Source: an uncultured Prochlorococcus sp.
GTDB lineage: Bacteria; Cyanobacteriota; Cyanobacteriia; PCC-6307; Cyanobiaceae
Direction: 5' to 3'
Assembly (NCBI GenBank): GCA_902587615.1
Contig: CACILY010000001.1
Coordinates: 1 to 64,000, forward strand
DNA: 64,000 nt
A program made the position numbers and the translations under genes. The notes beneath the pieces are model-generated. The model saw only the letters and a program-made list of their open reading frames with translations, had not been told where the DNA came from and made no database searches. Every line of letters starts with the position of its first letter. The stretch's first letter is position 1. Below are positions 51,051-60,090 of this stretch, piece by piece.

Positions 51051-51370
51051 TTAATAAATTAAGTTATTTATTTAATAGCAAAGAAATCTGTATAAGGCCA
51101 ATCCTCTTAAAACTAAATTAGGGTTTGCTGTTTTTAGACCAACGGACTTGAAATCCAATTTGTTTTGACGATGTAAAAATTTATCAGTTATTTATTAATT
51201 CAAATAGATTACTGGTTTTGTGAGGTTTTCATTCTGTATCATCAACTACATTGACGATCGCTATCAAGTTAAAGCATTCTTTCGACTTATTCTGATTACA
51301 AGATATCTGTAGATAAATAAATGATTTCTAGCCATAAAGGATATGTGCCTTCTTTTTGGCGCTTATCTAA
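51051..51370. other. gene-free stretch
   Basis: 320 AT-rich bases between divergent genes with no frame over 20 codons that looks coding and no strong hairpin. Presumably promoter DNA for both neighbours. Confidence 0.4.
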
Positions 51371-51568
51371 ATGCTAAAAACTAACGCGGTCTCTCATTCA
51401 AGTTCTCTGAGAGCATATACGGTTCACTATAGGACTTGTGAAAACAGAAGAATTGAAAACTGTTTTTATGCCTGCGATGCTTATGAGGCAAGATTGCTGG
51501 CAATGGAATTCAACAAATATATTCATGACCATCCAAATAGCATTGATTTGATTCGACTAGAGAACTGA
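51371..51568 (+). CDS. conserved-looking soluble protein, 65 aa
   Basis: MLKTNAVSHSSSLRAYTVHY, RTCENRRIENCFYACDAYEA and RLLAMEFNKYIHDHPNSIDL. A compact alpha/beta pattern with three Cys; probably conserved in picocyanobacteria, function unknown. Confidence 0.65.
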   Translation: MLKTNAVSHSSSLRAYTVHYRTCENRRIENCFYACDAYEARLLAMEFNKYIHDHPNSIDLIRLEN

Positions 51569-51790
51569 GACTAATCTTTATTGCATTTATTAAGTGCTTT
51601 TTGCCTGTTTACATTGAGATTTATCTAGATCTCTCCTGATATAGGTCTAAATATCTAATTAATCATAGTGTTATACATTTCTTTTAATTCATAATGATTA
51701 GCATTCCTTTCTTCACAAATCATAGACCTTAAATTGTTCTGTCAAGAAAAGAGCTATAGTTTTTATATCATTTCTAATTAGTTTAGTCCC

Positions 51791-52558
51791 ATAGATACTT
51801 ATCTTTTTCATATTCTTCTTTTATCTATCTCTTTAATTGCTAATCTAATCTCTGCCTTTGCAGGAGGTGGTGCAGGACTTATACAGCTTCCAATTTTAAT
51901 ATTTCTAGGCTTGCCATTCCCATTGGCACTGGCTACCCATAAATTCGCAAGTGTGTGCTTAGGAATTGGTGCAAGTGTTAGACATTTTCAAAATAAAACA
52001 TTAAACCCTTCGTTAATGTTTTTTATATTATGTACTGGTATCCCAGGTGTCTTTATTGGTTCAAATATTGTTCTTTTAATACCAGATAAATACGCTTATA
52101 TAGCCTTAGGCATATTAACCTTTTCAGTAGGTTTTTACTCTGCTAATAATAGATCTCTAGGTTCATATACTAATGGTAGAAATTTCTATAAGAAAAATTT
52201 TCTTATAGGGGGCATAGGATTATTTCTTATTGGTATTTTAAATGGATCACTTTCTTCTGGTACAGGGTTAATAGTAACAATCTGGCTTGTTGGCTACTTT
52301 AAACTGAGTTATTCTGAGGCTATTGGATATACATTAATTATTGTTGGATTGTTTTGGAATGGTTTAGGGGCTTTAGTTTTAGGTCTTATTAGTGAGATTC
52401 GGTGGAATTGGATCCCAGCTTTGCTTTTAGGTTCATTAATTGGAGGATATATAGGAGCACATCTCTCTATAAATCAAGATAAACAAATCGTGAAAAGAGC
52501 CTTTGAAACAATTTCTGTTCTTATGGGGATCTCTCTAGTTATAAGAGGTTTGATGTGA
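51791..52558 (+). CDS. TauE/SafE-family anion transporter without a canonical start codon
   Basis: The frame runs from TAG 51779 to TGA 52556-52558. The TauE signature AFAGGGAGLIQLPILIFLGL lies in its first 45 codons, but no ATG, GTG or TTG precedes it; the first canonical start is TTG 51911, inside the second helix. I begin at ATA 51791 as a best guess (ATA GAT ACT TAT). The rest has the two symmetric halves (THKFASVCLGIGASVR and GGIGLFLIGILNGSLSSGTG) expected of sulfite/organosulfonate exporters, about 255 residues with 7-8 helices. Confidence 0.7.
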   Translation: MDTYLFHILLLSISLIANLISAFAGGGAGLIQLPILIFLGLPFPLALATHKFASVCLGIGASVRHFQNKTLNPSLMFFILCTGIPGVFIGSNIVLLIPDKYAYIALGILTFSVGFYSANNRSLGSYTNGRNFYKKNFLIGGIGLFLIGILNGSLSSGTGLIVTIWLVGYFKLSYSEAIGYTLIIVGLFWNGLGALVLGLISEIRWNWIPALLLGSLIGGYIGAHLSINQDKQIVKRAFETISVLMGISLVIRGLM

Positions 52559-52679
52559 TTTCTATAACGCTCTAAATATTGAGCAATCCTTTCTAGACGT
52601 TAATTTTTAGTTATTCATCACATGAATTCAATGATTCTGGTTCAAAATTGATAATTGATAAAGCCCATCATTTACAGCT

Positions 52680-52922
52680 ATGGAATTAACCTTTCTGACT
52701 GCATTGTTTTTTCCTGACTATGGAGCAAATGGAGTGCCATGGGATTTGTATCTACTTCATTTCTTCTTCTTTGCAATAGTTATCCCTTTTCACGTCATAA
52801 TTTTTGCGGCTCGTAATGGACAGACGGTAAAGCCAAATGGATATAAGGACTGGTTGAAATATGAAACGCAAGCAGTAAAAAATGAAGAGACTCCATTCCC
52901 GAACAATTTCCCTACTGTTTGA
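52680..52922 (+). CDS. small membrane protein, 80 aa
   Basis: MELTFLTALFFPDYGANGVP, then a helix (LYLLHFFFFAIVIPFHVIIF) and a soluble tail (GYKDWLKYETQAVKNEETPF). It converges on the gpgS gene with 9 bases between the stops. Probably conserved in Prochlorococcus; the function is unknown. Confidence 0.6.
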   Translation: MELTFLTALFFPDYGANGVPWDLYLLHFFFFAIVIPFHVIIFAARNGQTVKPNGYKDWLKYETQAVKNEETPFPNNFPTV

Positions 52923-52931
52923 TTCTTATAT

Positions 52932-54164
52932 CTATTTAAGTAAAAAGGTTTTATTAGACTTTTCTGATTTACTCATATCTTCAATACCTGCCTCTGCTAG
53001 GTCATCTTGTAATCTATTCTCACAGGCTAGAACTCTAGCCCAACAAGGAAGTTGCTGCTTAACCGGAGACTCTCTAAAGTTTAAGATTGCAGGCTTTAAT
53101 AAATTCCCAAATTTTTGAACCGATAATTCTTCATTATGTCGGTCATAAGGTATTTGGTTAACAGCTGAGTCCAAACCAAACTGTTTGACTCTATCTTCTC
53201 CTACTCGACGGTATAGGACTTCTAATGTAGATAATTGCGAATTAGTAAGTGTCTGAGCTTGATGTTCCATTAATCCCCTAAGAACACTTGAAAGAATTTC
53301 AGTACACATTTTCTGAAGACCTTCTTTTTGAGTAACACCAATCTCTTTATGCTTGTGATCAAAAAGCCCTAAATCAACCTGAGCTATTCGTGAAATTCTT
53401 ACATTTCTAAAAACTTCCGAAAGTAATCCAATTTCAAGTCCCCAATCACATGGAATTCTTAAGTTCATTCCTAGATCTCTTGTAAAGGCAAACTCTCCGG
53501 CGAGTGGATATCTAAATGCTTGCAAATATCTAAGGAATGCCCCATGCCCTAGCAATTGTTCAAGACTAGTAAGCAATGGACTCACAAATAATCTTGTTGC
53601 ACGACCTTGTAATGCATATGTTTCAAGAGAAAGCCTGCTATAAAAAGCTTTTACATATGAGATTCCATGCGAAGGATCTAATAATGGTTGAAGCATTCTG
53701 GCTGGATACGAATTGCTGAAGGTACGAATGTCAGCATCAAAAAGAGCTACTACATCAGATGAACGTGTTGCGACTCCGATTCCCTGCCAAACAGCCCAAC
53801 CTTTGCCCGGTGTTCCAAGAAGTTCAAGACCATTCTTTTCTTGAGCTTTTAAAAGTTCTATGACTGCTGGGCCATTAGTCCATTGAACATGAACTGGAAA
53901 TGGCATAGAGGAAAAAAAATCTTTTGCTTCTTTGACTTCGTCTACAGTTTTGGCAGACAAAGCTATAACTAGTTGATTTAAACCTTCAAGGTTTTTGAGT
54001 ATATCTCTAATGTTCGCAAGTGCTGGTCTTTTGAATTCGTCAAAAAGACAAGGGATTAAAATTGCTGTAGGCCTTTTCTTTAGACCCAGACATAGCTCAG
54101 ATAAGGAATCTGAATTAATTCCATACTCATGAATTGTTGTGATCAAACCCTGTTGAAAGTCCAT
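52932..54164 (-). CDS. gpgS: glucosyl-3-phosphoglycerate synthase
   Basis: A 410-residue GT81-type enzyme that joins NDP-glucose and 3-phosphoglycerate to make glucosyl-3-phosphoglycerate, precursor of the osmolyte glucosylglycerate. RPTAILIPCLFDEFKRPALA opens the domain; the metal-binding motif is D143-A-D145 in VVALFDADIRTF, and GTPGKGWAVWQGIGVATRSS and FAFTRDLGMNLRIPCDWGLE follow. Divergent by 49 bases from the phosphorylase-phosphatase-kinase genes that complete the pathway. Donor specificity (GDP or UDP) cannot be read here. Confidence 0.88.
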   Translation of the reverse strand: MDFQQGLITTIHEYGINSDSLSELCLGLKKRPTAILIPCLFDEFKRPALANIRDILKNLEGLNQLVIALSAKTVDEVKEAKDFFSSMPFPVHVQWTNGPAVIELLKAQEKNGLELLGTPGKGWAVWQGIGVATRSSDVVALFDADIRTFSNSYPARMLQPLLDPSHGISYVKAFYSRLSLETYALQGRATRLFVSPLLTSLEQLLGHGAFLRYLQAFRYPLAGEFAFTRDLGMNLRIPCDWGLEIGLLSEVFRNVRISRIAQVDLGLFDHKHKEIGVTQKEGLQKMCTEILSSVLRGLMEHQAQTLTNSQLSTLEVLYRRVGEDRVKQFGLDSAVNQIPYDRHNEELSVQKFGNLLKPAILNFRESPVKQQLPCWARVLACENRLQDDLAEAGIEDMSKSEKSNKTFLLK

Positions 54165-54213
54165 TCGATGATTAGTGCTACAGAATTAAGTAAGAAACAT
54201 CGATCATTCTGAT

Positions 54214-55989
54214 GTGAATAGTAGTAAATACAAGGATTCAGGAGTGGAAGAGGAACTTCAAACCATGAAAGGTTTGATTTATGAAATCTACCAAGAACAC
54301 TCTGCAGAAGAATTAAATATAGTGTGGTCTCAATTGTTGCAGATTTTGGATGAAAATTGTGTAATAGAGAATTCAAAATGTATCTCGGCTCAACCTCTTT
54401 GGGATCAATCTTCTGTTGTTCTTATTGCCTACCCTGATTGTGTCTATCGTGATAAAGAACCTACCTTACAAACCTTTTTAGAACTTATAGAGAAAAAGAT
54501 AGGAGGCTTGGTATCAATTATTCATGTGTTACCTTTTTTAACTTCTACAAGTGATGGAGGTTTTGCTGTTTCAAGCCACGAGGTTTTAGAAAATCGTTTT
54601 GGTGAATGGAAACATTTAAAAGATTTATCGTTTAATCATATTTTGATGGCAGATTTGGTTCTTAATCATGTTTCTTCATCACATGAATGGGTTCAGCAAT
54701 TTATTAAGTCCATTTCACCTGGAAATGAATATATATTGGCACCATCTTCAAAAGATGGTTGGGACAAGGTTATTAGGCCTAGAAGTTCTTCACTCTTTAC
54801 CAATTTATCTACCAATAAAGGGCCTGTAGATGTTTGGACTACATTTGGACCAGATCAAGTTGATGTGAATTGGCATAATCCATACATATTAATAGAATTC
54901 ATAAAACTAATAGTTAGATACATAGATCATGGCGTTTTTTGGATAAGGCTTGATGCTGTCGCTTTTATATGGAAGGAAGAAAACTCATCTTGTTTGCATA
55001 GAGCTCAAGTACATAAAATCGTAAAATTATTAAGAATGTTATTGAGTACTCTTTGTAAGTCTTCAGTAATTATTACCGAAACCAATGTTCCAGAGAAAGA
55101 AAACCTTTCTTATTTGAATTCAGGAGATGAAGCACATATTGCATACAACTTTACTCTGCCACCATTACTTTTAGAATCTTTAATAAGTAGTAAGGCAGAT
55201 TTGCTAAATGAATGGCTTTTTAAATGGCCTTCATTGCCAGATAAAACATCATTCCTAAACTTTACGTCATCCCATGATGGTATTGGTTTAAGAGCTTTAG
55301 AAGGTCTGATGGACTCAAATAGGATTCATAATTTATTATTTAATTGCGAAAAAAGAGGAGGATTAGTTAGCCATAGAAAATTAGAGAATGGAGAAGAAAA
55401 ACCATATGAATTAAATATAAGTTGGTGGAGTGCCATGTCCGATAGCGGCCGAGATCAATCTCTTTGGCAGATTCAAAGATTCATGTTAAGTCAGTTATTT
55501 ACACTCGCATTAAAAGGTATCCCTGCTTTATATTTACAAGCTATTCTAGCTTCAGAAAATGATATTCGCACTTTTAGTAGTTCAGGTCAACGTAGAGATT
55601 TAAATAGAGAAAGATTTCAAGCAGATACTTTACTCTTAAAACTTAATGATCCTAATTCTTTCCCTAGTAAAATTATTAAAGAGTTAAAGACAGCAATCCA
55701 TTTAAGAAAACAATTACAGTGTTTTCATCCTTCTGCACCAATGAAATGCCTTTCTCGAGGAAGAAGTGATATCGTTATATTTTCTAGAGGAGAGGGCGAG
55801 GATATGTTATGGGCAGTTCACAATATGACAAATAATAAGTTAAGTCTTTCACTTTCTAAAAACTTATCAATTCCTGATAACAACGAGTTACATTTATGGA
55901 AAGATTACTTAAGTAATCAGACTTTCTTTGATAACAGAATTGATCTTCAACCTTACTCTGTAATATGGCTTACGCGAGTACAACCATGA
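54214..55989 (+). CDS. GH13_18 phosphorylase, probably glucosylglycerate phosphorylase
   Basis: 591 residues, related to sucrose phosphorylase. The nucleophile is Asp247 in FWIRLDAVAFIW, the acid/base Glu289 in VIITETNVPEKEN and the stabilising pair His354-Asp355 in FTSSHDGIG. Subfamily members split sucrose, sucrose 6-phosphate or glucosylglycerate with phosphate. Next to GpgS, GpgP and a glycerate kinase, glucosylglycerate to glucose 1-phosphate plus glycerate is the best fit. GTG start; its TGA overlaps the next ATG. Confidence 0.85.
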   Translation: MNSSKYKDSGVEEELQTMKGLIYEIYQEHSAEELNIVWSQLLQILDENCVIENSKCISAQPLWDQSSVVLIAYPDCVYRDKEPTLQTFLELIEKKIGGLVSIIHVLPFLTSTSDGGFAVSSHEVLENRFGEWKHLKDLSFNHILMADLVLNHVSSSHEWVQQFIKSISPGNEYILAPSSKDGWDKVIRPRSSSLFTNLSTNKGPVDVWTTFGPDQVDVNWHNPYILIEFIKLIVRYIDHGVFWIRLDAVAFIWKEENSSCLHRAQVHKIVKLLRMLLSTLCKSSVIITETNVPEKENLSYLNSGDEAHIAYNFTLPPLLLESLISSKADLLNEWLFKWPSLPDKTSFLNFTSSHDGIGLRALEGLMDSNRIHNLLFNCEKRGGLVSHRKLENGEEKPYELNISWWSAMSDSGRDQSLWQIQRFMLSQLFTLALKGIPALYLQAILASENDIRTFSSSGQRRDLNRERFQADTLLLKLNDPNSFPSKIIKELKTAIHLRKQLQCFHPSAPMKCLSRGRSDIVIFSRGEGEDMLWAVHNMTNNKLSLSLSKNLSIPDNNELHLWKDYLSNQTFFDNRIDLQPYSVIWLTRVQP

Positions 55990-56795
55990 TAATTAAAACC
56001 ACAAGAGATATTATTATTGTCTCAGATATTGATGGAACACTGATGGATCATGAATATGATCTTTCTCCAGCAATAGGAACTATTAAATGGCTTCAGCAAT
56101 TAGGAATTCCTATAGTATTATGTACCAGCAAGACAGCTGCTGAGGTCAAGGTTATTAGAGATTTCATTAATATAAATGATCCATATATAGTGGAGAACGG
56201 TGGCGCTATTTATGGATCTAATCCAAAGACAAATGAAGAATGGGAATTAATATTAGGTCGATGTTATAGAGATTTAAGAGATGTTTTGGATAGACTTTCA
56301 AATGATATCAAATTTCAATTAACAGCACTAAATGACCTTGGATATAAGGATATAAAAAAGCTTACTGGTTTAAATGATTCTCAAGTTACTCTGGCTCTAG
56401 ATAGACATTGGAGCGTACCCTTCTTAAATCCACCTGAAGAATATCAACTTATACTTAATAATTATTTAGACCTATATGACATCAATATATATCAGGGTAA
56501 CCGGATGAGTCATTTGTTAGGCAGAAACAGTCATAAGGGTAAAGCAGTTTCAGCTTTAAAGAAATTCTTGAATAAGAGTGGTTCCTCTATTATTGCTCTT
56601 GGAGATTCACCTAATGACTTACCATTATTGGAAATTGCAGATCAAGCGATAGTTGTCCCAGGTGTTAATGGGCCGAATCAATCGCTTATTAATGATCTTA
56701 TGCGTAATAACATTAATTATATTTTGGCACCGGCTCCCCATGCTAAGGGATGGTCATTTTCTATTAGAAAACTCTTAGAAGAATATTATTTATAA
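55986..56795 (+). CDS. gpgP: glucosyl-3-phosphoglycerate phosphatase (MPGP-type HAD)
   Basis: 269 residues from ATG 55986, which overlaps the upstream stop as ATGA. HAD motif I D14-I-D16-GTLMD, motif II LCTSKTAAEVK, the VENGGAIYG segment typical of mannosyl/glucosyl-3-phosphoglycerate phosphatases, Lys in NSHKGKAVSAL and motif IV ALGDSPNDLPLLE. Removes phosphate from GpgS product to yield glucosylglycerate. One base separates it from the kinase gene. Confidence 0.85.
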   Translation: MIIKTTRDIIIVSDIDGTLMDHEYDLSPAIGTIKWLQQLGIPIVLCTSKTAAEVKVIRDFININDPYIVENGGAIYGSNPKTNEEWELILGRCYRDLRDVLDRLSNDIKFQLTALNDLGYKDIKKLTGLNDSQVTLALDRHWSVPFLNPPEEYQLILNNYLDLYDINIYQGNRMSHLLGRNSHKGKAVSALKKFLNKSGSSIIALGDSPNDLPLLEIADQAIVVPGVNGPNQSLINDLMRNNINYILAPAPHAKGWSFSIRKLLEEYYL

Positions 56796-56796
56796 A

Positions 56797-57798
56797 GTGA
56801 ACAACATATCTCAGGATAATAACTTGGATAAATACAATCCATGGTGCTTGGAGTTTCATCAGCATGAATCACTTCCAATGGCTGATTACCAACTTCTTTT
56901 AGACTATTTCAACTTAACACCTGCTAAATTAACAGATTTGTGGTTACATGGTGATATAGATAAACTTCAATTTCTAAAATCTGAAATGTTAATAACCAAA
57001 GGTTTTCTTTGGTCATTCTGTCTCCCTATAGTTAGCCATATTGCTTCCTACCTTAGTTCCAATCCTGAACCTGTATTGTTAGGTATATCAGGCCTGCCTG
57101 GTTCTGGTAAGTCAACCCTAGGTAAGGTTTTAGAGAAAGCCTTTCAATTGAATAATATAACCTCTAGTGTTATATCTTTAGATGATTTTTATCTCCCATC
57201 TAGTGAGTTAAATATAGCTATGAAAGATAATCCCTGGAATGTTTCTCGAGGCCTTCCAGGTAGTCATTCATTAGAAGATATTCAGAATACAATAGATCTC
57301 TTTCGAAAATCAGGAGAAGTAAAAGCTCCAGTCTTTGACAAGTCACTTCGTAATGGGTTAGGTGATAGATCTGGATGGATGTCTTCTCGTTCTCAAGTTT
57401 TAGTCATTGAAGGTTGGTTTATTGGATGTAAACCACTTCAACCCTGCCAAAATATAAATAACTTTGTTTCCATTGATCAAGTTCTTCTTGATGAAGAAAT
57501 AATCTATCGATCTAAAGTTCAGAAACTACTAAAGCTTTACGTTCCTATTTGGGATCAGTTCTATAAATTATTTCATCTTAAGGCCAAAGATTTTCTTTAC
57601 ACGATGTCGTGGAAAACAGAACAAGAAAATAATATGCTATTAACTAAAGGCAGCTCACTTTCTGGTAAAAGGTTGAAATCTTTTATCAGAATGATAACTA
57701 CATCAATTCCACAAAATAGTCTTCAGAATATTGAAGCCAATATCATTTATGAATTAAATAATAGTCGGAATATAATCTCGATAAAAACTGTCATTTAG
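56797..57798 (+). CDS. D-glycerate 3-kinase-like P-loop kinase
   Basis: 333 residues, GTG start. Walker A GISGLPGSGKSTLGK (97-111), SLDDFYLPSSEL with an acidic pair, and VLVIEGWFIGCKPL match plant-type glycerate kinases (GLYK/phosphoribulokinase-like). ATP-dependent conversion of glycerate to 3-phosphoglycerate would recycle the glycerate released by the phosphorylase back to the GpgS substrate. Confidence 0.85.
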   Translation: MNNISQDNNLDKYNPWCLEFHQHESLPMADYQLLLDYFNLTPAKLTDLWLHGDIDKLQFLKSEMLITKGFLWSFCLPIVSHIASYLSSNPEPVLLGISGLPGSGKSTLGKVLEKAFQLNNITSSVISLDDFYLPSSELNIAMKDNPWNVSRGLPGSHSLEDIQNTIDLFRKSGEVKAPVFDKSLRNGLGDRSGWMSSRSQVLVIEGWFIGCKPLQPCQNINNFVSIDQVLLDEEIIYRSKVQKLLKLYVPIWDQFYKLFHLKAKDFLYTMSWKTEQENNMLLTKGSSLSGKRLKSFIRMITTSIPQNSLQNIEANIIYELNNSRNIISIKTVI

Positions 57799-57885
57799 TT
57801 TATTAGCTTATATTTCTAAAAATCTAACATAGTCAACTTCTTTTTATCTTTTATAATATCACTTGAAGCTAGAATTTAAAATCTA

Positions 57886-58263
57886 ATGGCATCTCATGTT
57901 TACCTAATTCGAAACGGTGAGCTATATTCTATTGGTTCAACGGATAATTTAGACCGTAGACTTGAACAGTTGAAACCAGGTGTTTTGGTCGCTTCACTGA
58001 AGAATCAAAATGCCGAAAAGATTACTAAGGAATTGCAATTATCATTTAGACAATCTCGCATTCCTCAATCAGATTATTATAGGCTATCTCTTAATCAGGT
58101 AAATGAGTGTAAAAATAGATTATCAAAATTAGGAGGTTCCAATTACTTTCTGCCATTCTTTAGTGGATATAGACTTGCAATTGCTTTTATATTGGCATGG
58201 ATAATTATTACTTTTCTCATTGTTGAATTTGGGATAAATCCTGTAATTAACAATTTTATTTAA
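57886..58263 (+). CDS. GIY-YIG (T5orf172/MUG113-like) domain with a C-terminal membrane helix
   Basis: 125 residues. HVYLIRNGELYSIGSTDNLD is a GIY-YIG start (VYL, Y-x-IG), followed by Arg in RRLEQL and Glu in AEKITKELQLSF, as in the T5orf172/MUG113 subgroup. A membrane helix (LAIAFILAWIIITFLIVEF) ends the protein. Membrane attachment of a nuclease-like fold is unusual, so it may have lost DNA cleavage. Also plausible: a binding domain. Confidence 0.7.
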   Translation: MASHVYLIRNGELYSIGSTDNLDRRLEQLKPGVLVASLKNQNAEKITKELQLSFRQSRIPQSDYYRLSLNQVNECKNRLSKLGGSNYFLPFFSGYRLAIAFILAWIIITFLIVEFGINPVINNFI

Positions 58264-58359
58264 GTACTCTTCACCCTTGCGCCAAACATTGTATTAACCT
58301 AATATTAATTTTATATTTTTAAATTCTAAAGCTTCTATAATCAATTAAATATCTAATCT

Positions 58360-58494
58360 ATGAACTTCTCAACACTACTATTGTCGATATCAGTACCTTT
58401 TGTATTAGCTACGATATATTTCGGTACAAGAAATGGTTACTATGACAGCGATGATTACCAAGGAGACGGATGTGCTCACGATGTTAAACGCTAG
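58360..58494 (+). CDS. small membrane protein, 44 aa
   Basis: ATG 58360 gives MNFSTLLLSISVPFVLATIY, then FGTRNGYYDSDDYQGDGCAH and DVKR. One membrane helix and a Tyr/Asp/Gly-rich soluble end with one Cys. The regular sequence suggests conservation; the function is unknown. Confidence 0.6.
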   Translation: MNFSTLLLSISVPFVLATIYFGTRNGYYDSDDYQGDGCAHDVKR

Positions 58495-58504
58495 TCCTTA
58501 ACAG

Positions 58505-58807
58505 TCAATTTCCTCCCTTATAAATACAGGTCCATCTGTTGTCGAACTGCCATACAGGCTTATATATTTCATCAGTTATTTGTTTCCCCGCTTTTTTACA
58601 TTGTTCTAATGTGCTAACTTCAATTGCGAATAAGGATGGACTGGTTATACCACTTACTTGAGGCTTTACTCCAGGACCCTGCCTATAACTCCCTATTACA
58701 AGCCAGTAAGTTGCATTTGCTTTTAGACTTGTACAAGTAAACAGAATGATTTGTATTAACAAGGTTGATACAATCTTTCTTATTTGAGAGCTTTTTGCTT
58801 TACTCAT
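58505..58807 (-). CDS. secreted hypothetical protein, 100 aa
   Basis: A signal peptide (IVSTLLIQIILFTCTSLKA, cleavage near KANA) precedes TYWLVIGSYRQGPGVKPQVS, FAIEVSTLEQCKKAGKQITD and WQFDNRWTCIYKGGN. Two Cys in the mature part could pair. The EVSTLEQCKKAG block recalls small periplasmic proteins. No family is named. Confidence 0.6.
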   Translation of the reverse strand: MSKAKSSQIRKIVSTLLIQIILFTCTSLKANATYWLVIGSYRQGPGVKPQVSGITSPSLFAIEVSTLEQCKKAGKQITDEIYKPVWQFDNRWTCIYKGGN

Positions 58808-58890
58808 ATTAGTTATATTTTAAGTAATGTTCTAATGTTATCAAATTAAAGCTACAATCCTAACCAGTTTAATCTTTAAATATTTATAAT

Positions 58891-59736
58891 ATGCCTTTTT
58901 TTTCAATTGTTGCTGAACATGGTTATGAAATATATAGACAAATCATACTTGGTTTTATTCAAGGAATTACAGAGTTTCTACCAATAAGTAGTACTGCTCA
59001 TTTGATTATTATTCCATCTCTTTTTGGCTGGCAGGAGCCCAGTCTAACCGTTATCGCTTCACTACAATTAGGTAGTATCGTTGCTTTATTTATTTATTTT
59101 TGGAATGATCTTAAAAAGGTAGGTAATGGATTTATATCTTTACTAAAGGGAGAATCCAACAACAGTTCTCGTTTAGCATCATTAATATTTATCGGTAACT
59201 TACCAATTATTTTCGTTGGATTATTGATTAAAATATATTGGCCTGGTTACGAAGATTCTCATTTAAGGTCTGCATTCTTTATAGCGATTGTCTCTATATT
59301 TATGGCTTTGCTTCTAGCAATGGCAGAAAGAGTTGGTTCTATGAATAGATCAATAGAAAACATTTCCATCCCTAATTCCTTCATTATTGGTTGCTCGCAA
59401 GTCCTGGCTTTGATACCTGGTGTTTCAAGGTCAGGTATAACTATTTCAGCATCACTATTAAGTAGTATTGATAGGTCTTCAGCAGCTAGATTTTCATTTT
59501 TATTGGGGATCCCTGCCATTACGCTGGCTGGCATGGTTGAAATAATTGACACTTTTTCAGACTCTTCTACTGAATCATTAACACCTTTAATATTTGGGAT
59601 TTTTGCCTCCGCTGTCACTTCATGGTTCTCTATTGATTTTCTTATTAAATTCCTTAAAAGAAACTCTACTTATATTTTTGTATTTTATAGATTACTTTTC
59701 GGCTTTTTTCTCTTAATCTATACACAGTACAATTAA
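58891..59736 (+). CDS. uppP: undecaprenyl-diphosphatase
   Basis: 281 residues of the BacA/UppP family, eight membrane helices. IQGITEFLPISSTAHLIII holds the first catalytic motif and IPGVSRSGITISASLL the second. It removes phosphate from undecaprenyl diphosphate in the plasma membrane to recycle the lipid carrier for peptidoglycan and surface glycans. All key residues are present. It is unlinked to the sugar operons here. Confidence 0.94.
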   Translation: MPFFSIVAEHGYEIYRQIILGFIQGITEFLPISSTAHLIIIPSLFGWQEPSLTVIASLQLGSIVALFIYFWNDLKKVGNGFISLLKGESNNSSRLASLIFIGNLPIIFVGLLIKIYWPGYEDSHLRSAFFIAIVSIFMALLLAMAERVGSMNRSIENISIPNSFIIGCSQVLALIPGVSRSGITISASLLSSIDRSSAARFSFLLGIPAITLAGMVEIIDTFSDSSTESLTPLIFGIFASAVTSWFSIDFLIKFLKRNSTYIFVFYRLLFGFFLLIYTQYN

Positions 59737-59803
59737 TCTTTAGAAACATGAGTCTTTCTACATTATAATTTTATCTTTCCTATGATTTAACTCTATCTAT
59801 ATT

Positions 59804-59962
59804 ATGCTTAAAGTTTTCATGATATCTTTTGGTGAGATGAGTATTTCATTAACAACAGCAGTAATACTTATCAGTTTAACCCTCATTACATTTTTATCTG
59901 TGATAATTAGTTCTTTAAGTTTATTTATGCCAGCTAATAGTAATGACAAAAATGGTGTATGA
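59804..59962 (+). CDS. small membrane protein, 52 aa
   Basis: ATG 59804 opens MLKVFMISFGEMSISLTTAV, a long hydrophobic helix (LISLTLITFLSVIISSLSL) and MPANSNDKNGV. A later Met (MSISLT) may be the start. The function is unknown. Confidence 0.45.
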   Translation: MLKVFMISFGEMSISLTTAVILISLTLITFLSVIISSLSLFMPANSNDKNGV

Positions 59963-60001
59963 ATAATTTTAATAAGTTCTTACTTGCAGCTTCATTGACT
60001 A

Positions 60002-60075
60002 TCGGAACGGCGGGATTTGAACCCACGACCCCCACTACCCCAAAGTGGTGCGCTACCAAGCTGCGCTACGTCCCG
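60002..60075 (-). tRNA. tRNA-Pro (anticodon GGG)
   Basis: The minus strand folds into a complete cloverleaf of 74 bases: acceptor CGGGACG/CGTTCCG (one G-T), D arm GCGC...GCGC, anticodon arm CCACT-TTGGGGT-AGTGG giving anticodon GGG, variable loop GGGTC and T arm GTGGG-TTCAAAT-CCCGC, discriminator A. CCA is not encoded. Confidence 0.93.
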
Positions 60076-60090
60076 AGTTTATAAATTATA

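Noticed and set aside
59259-59618. 119-codon frame on - within uppP
   Set aside because: Fully antisense to a clear uppP gene with intact motifs.
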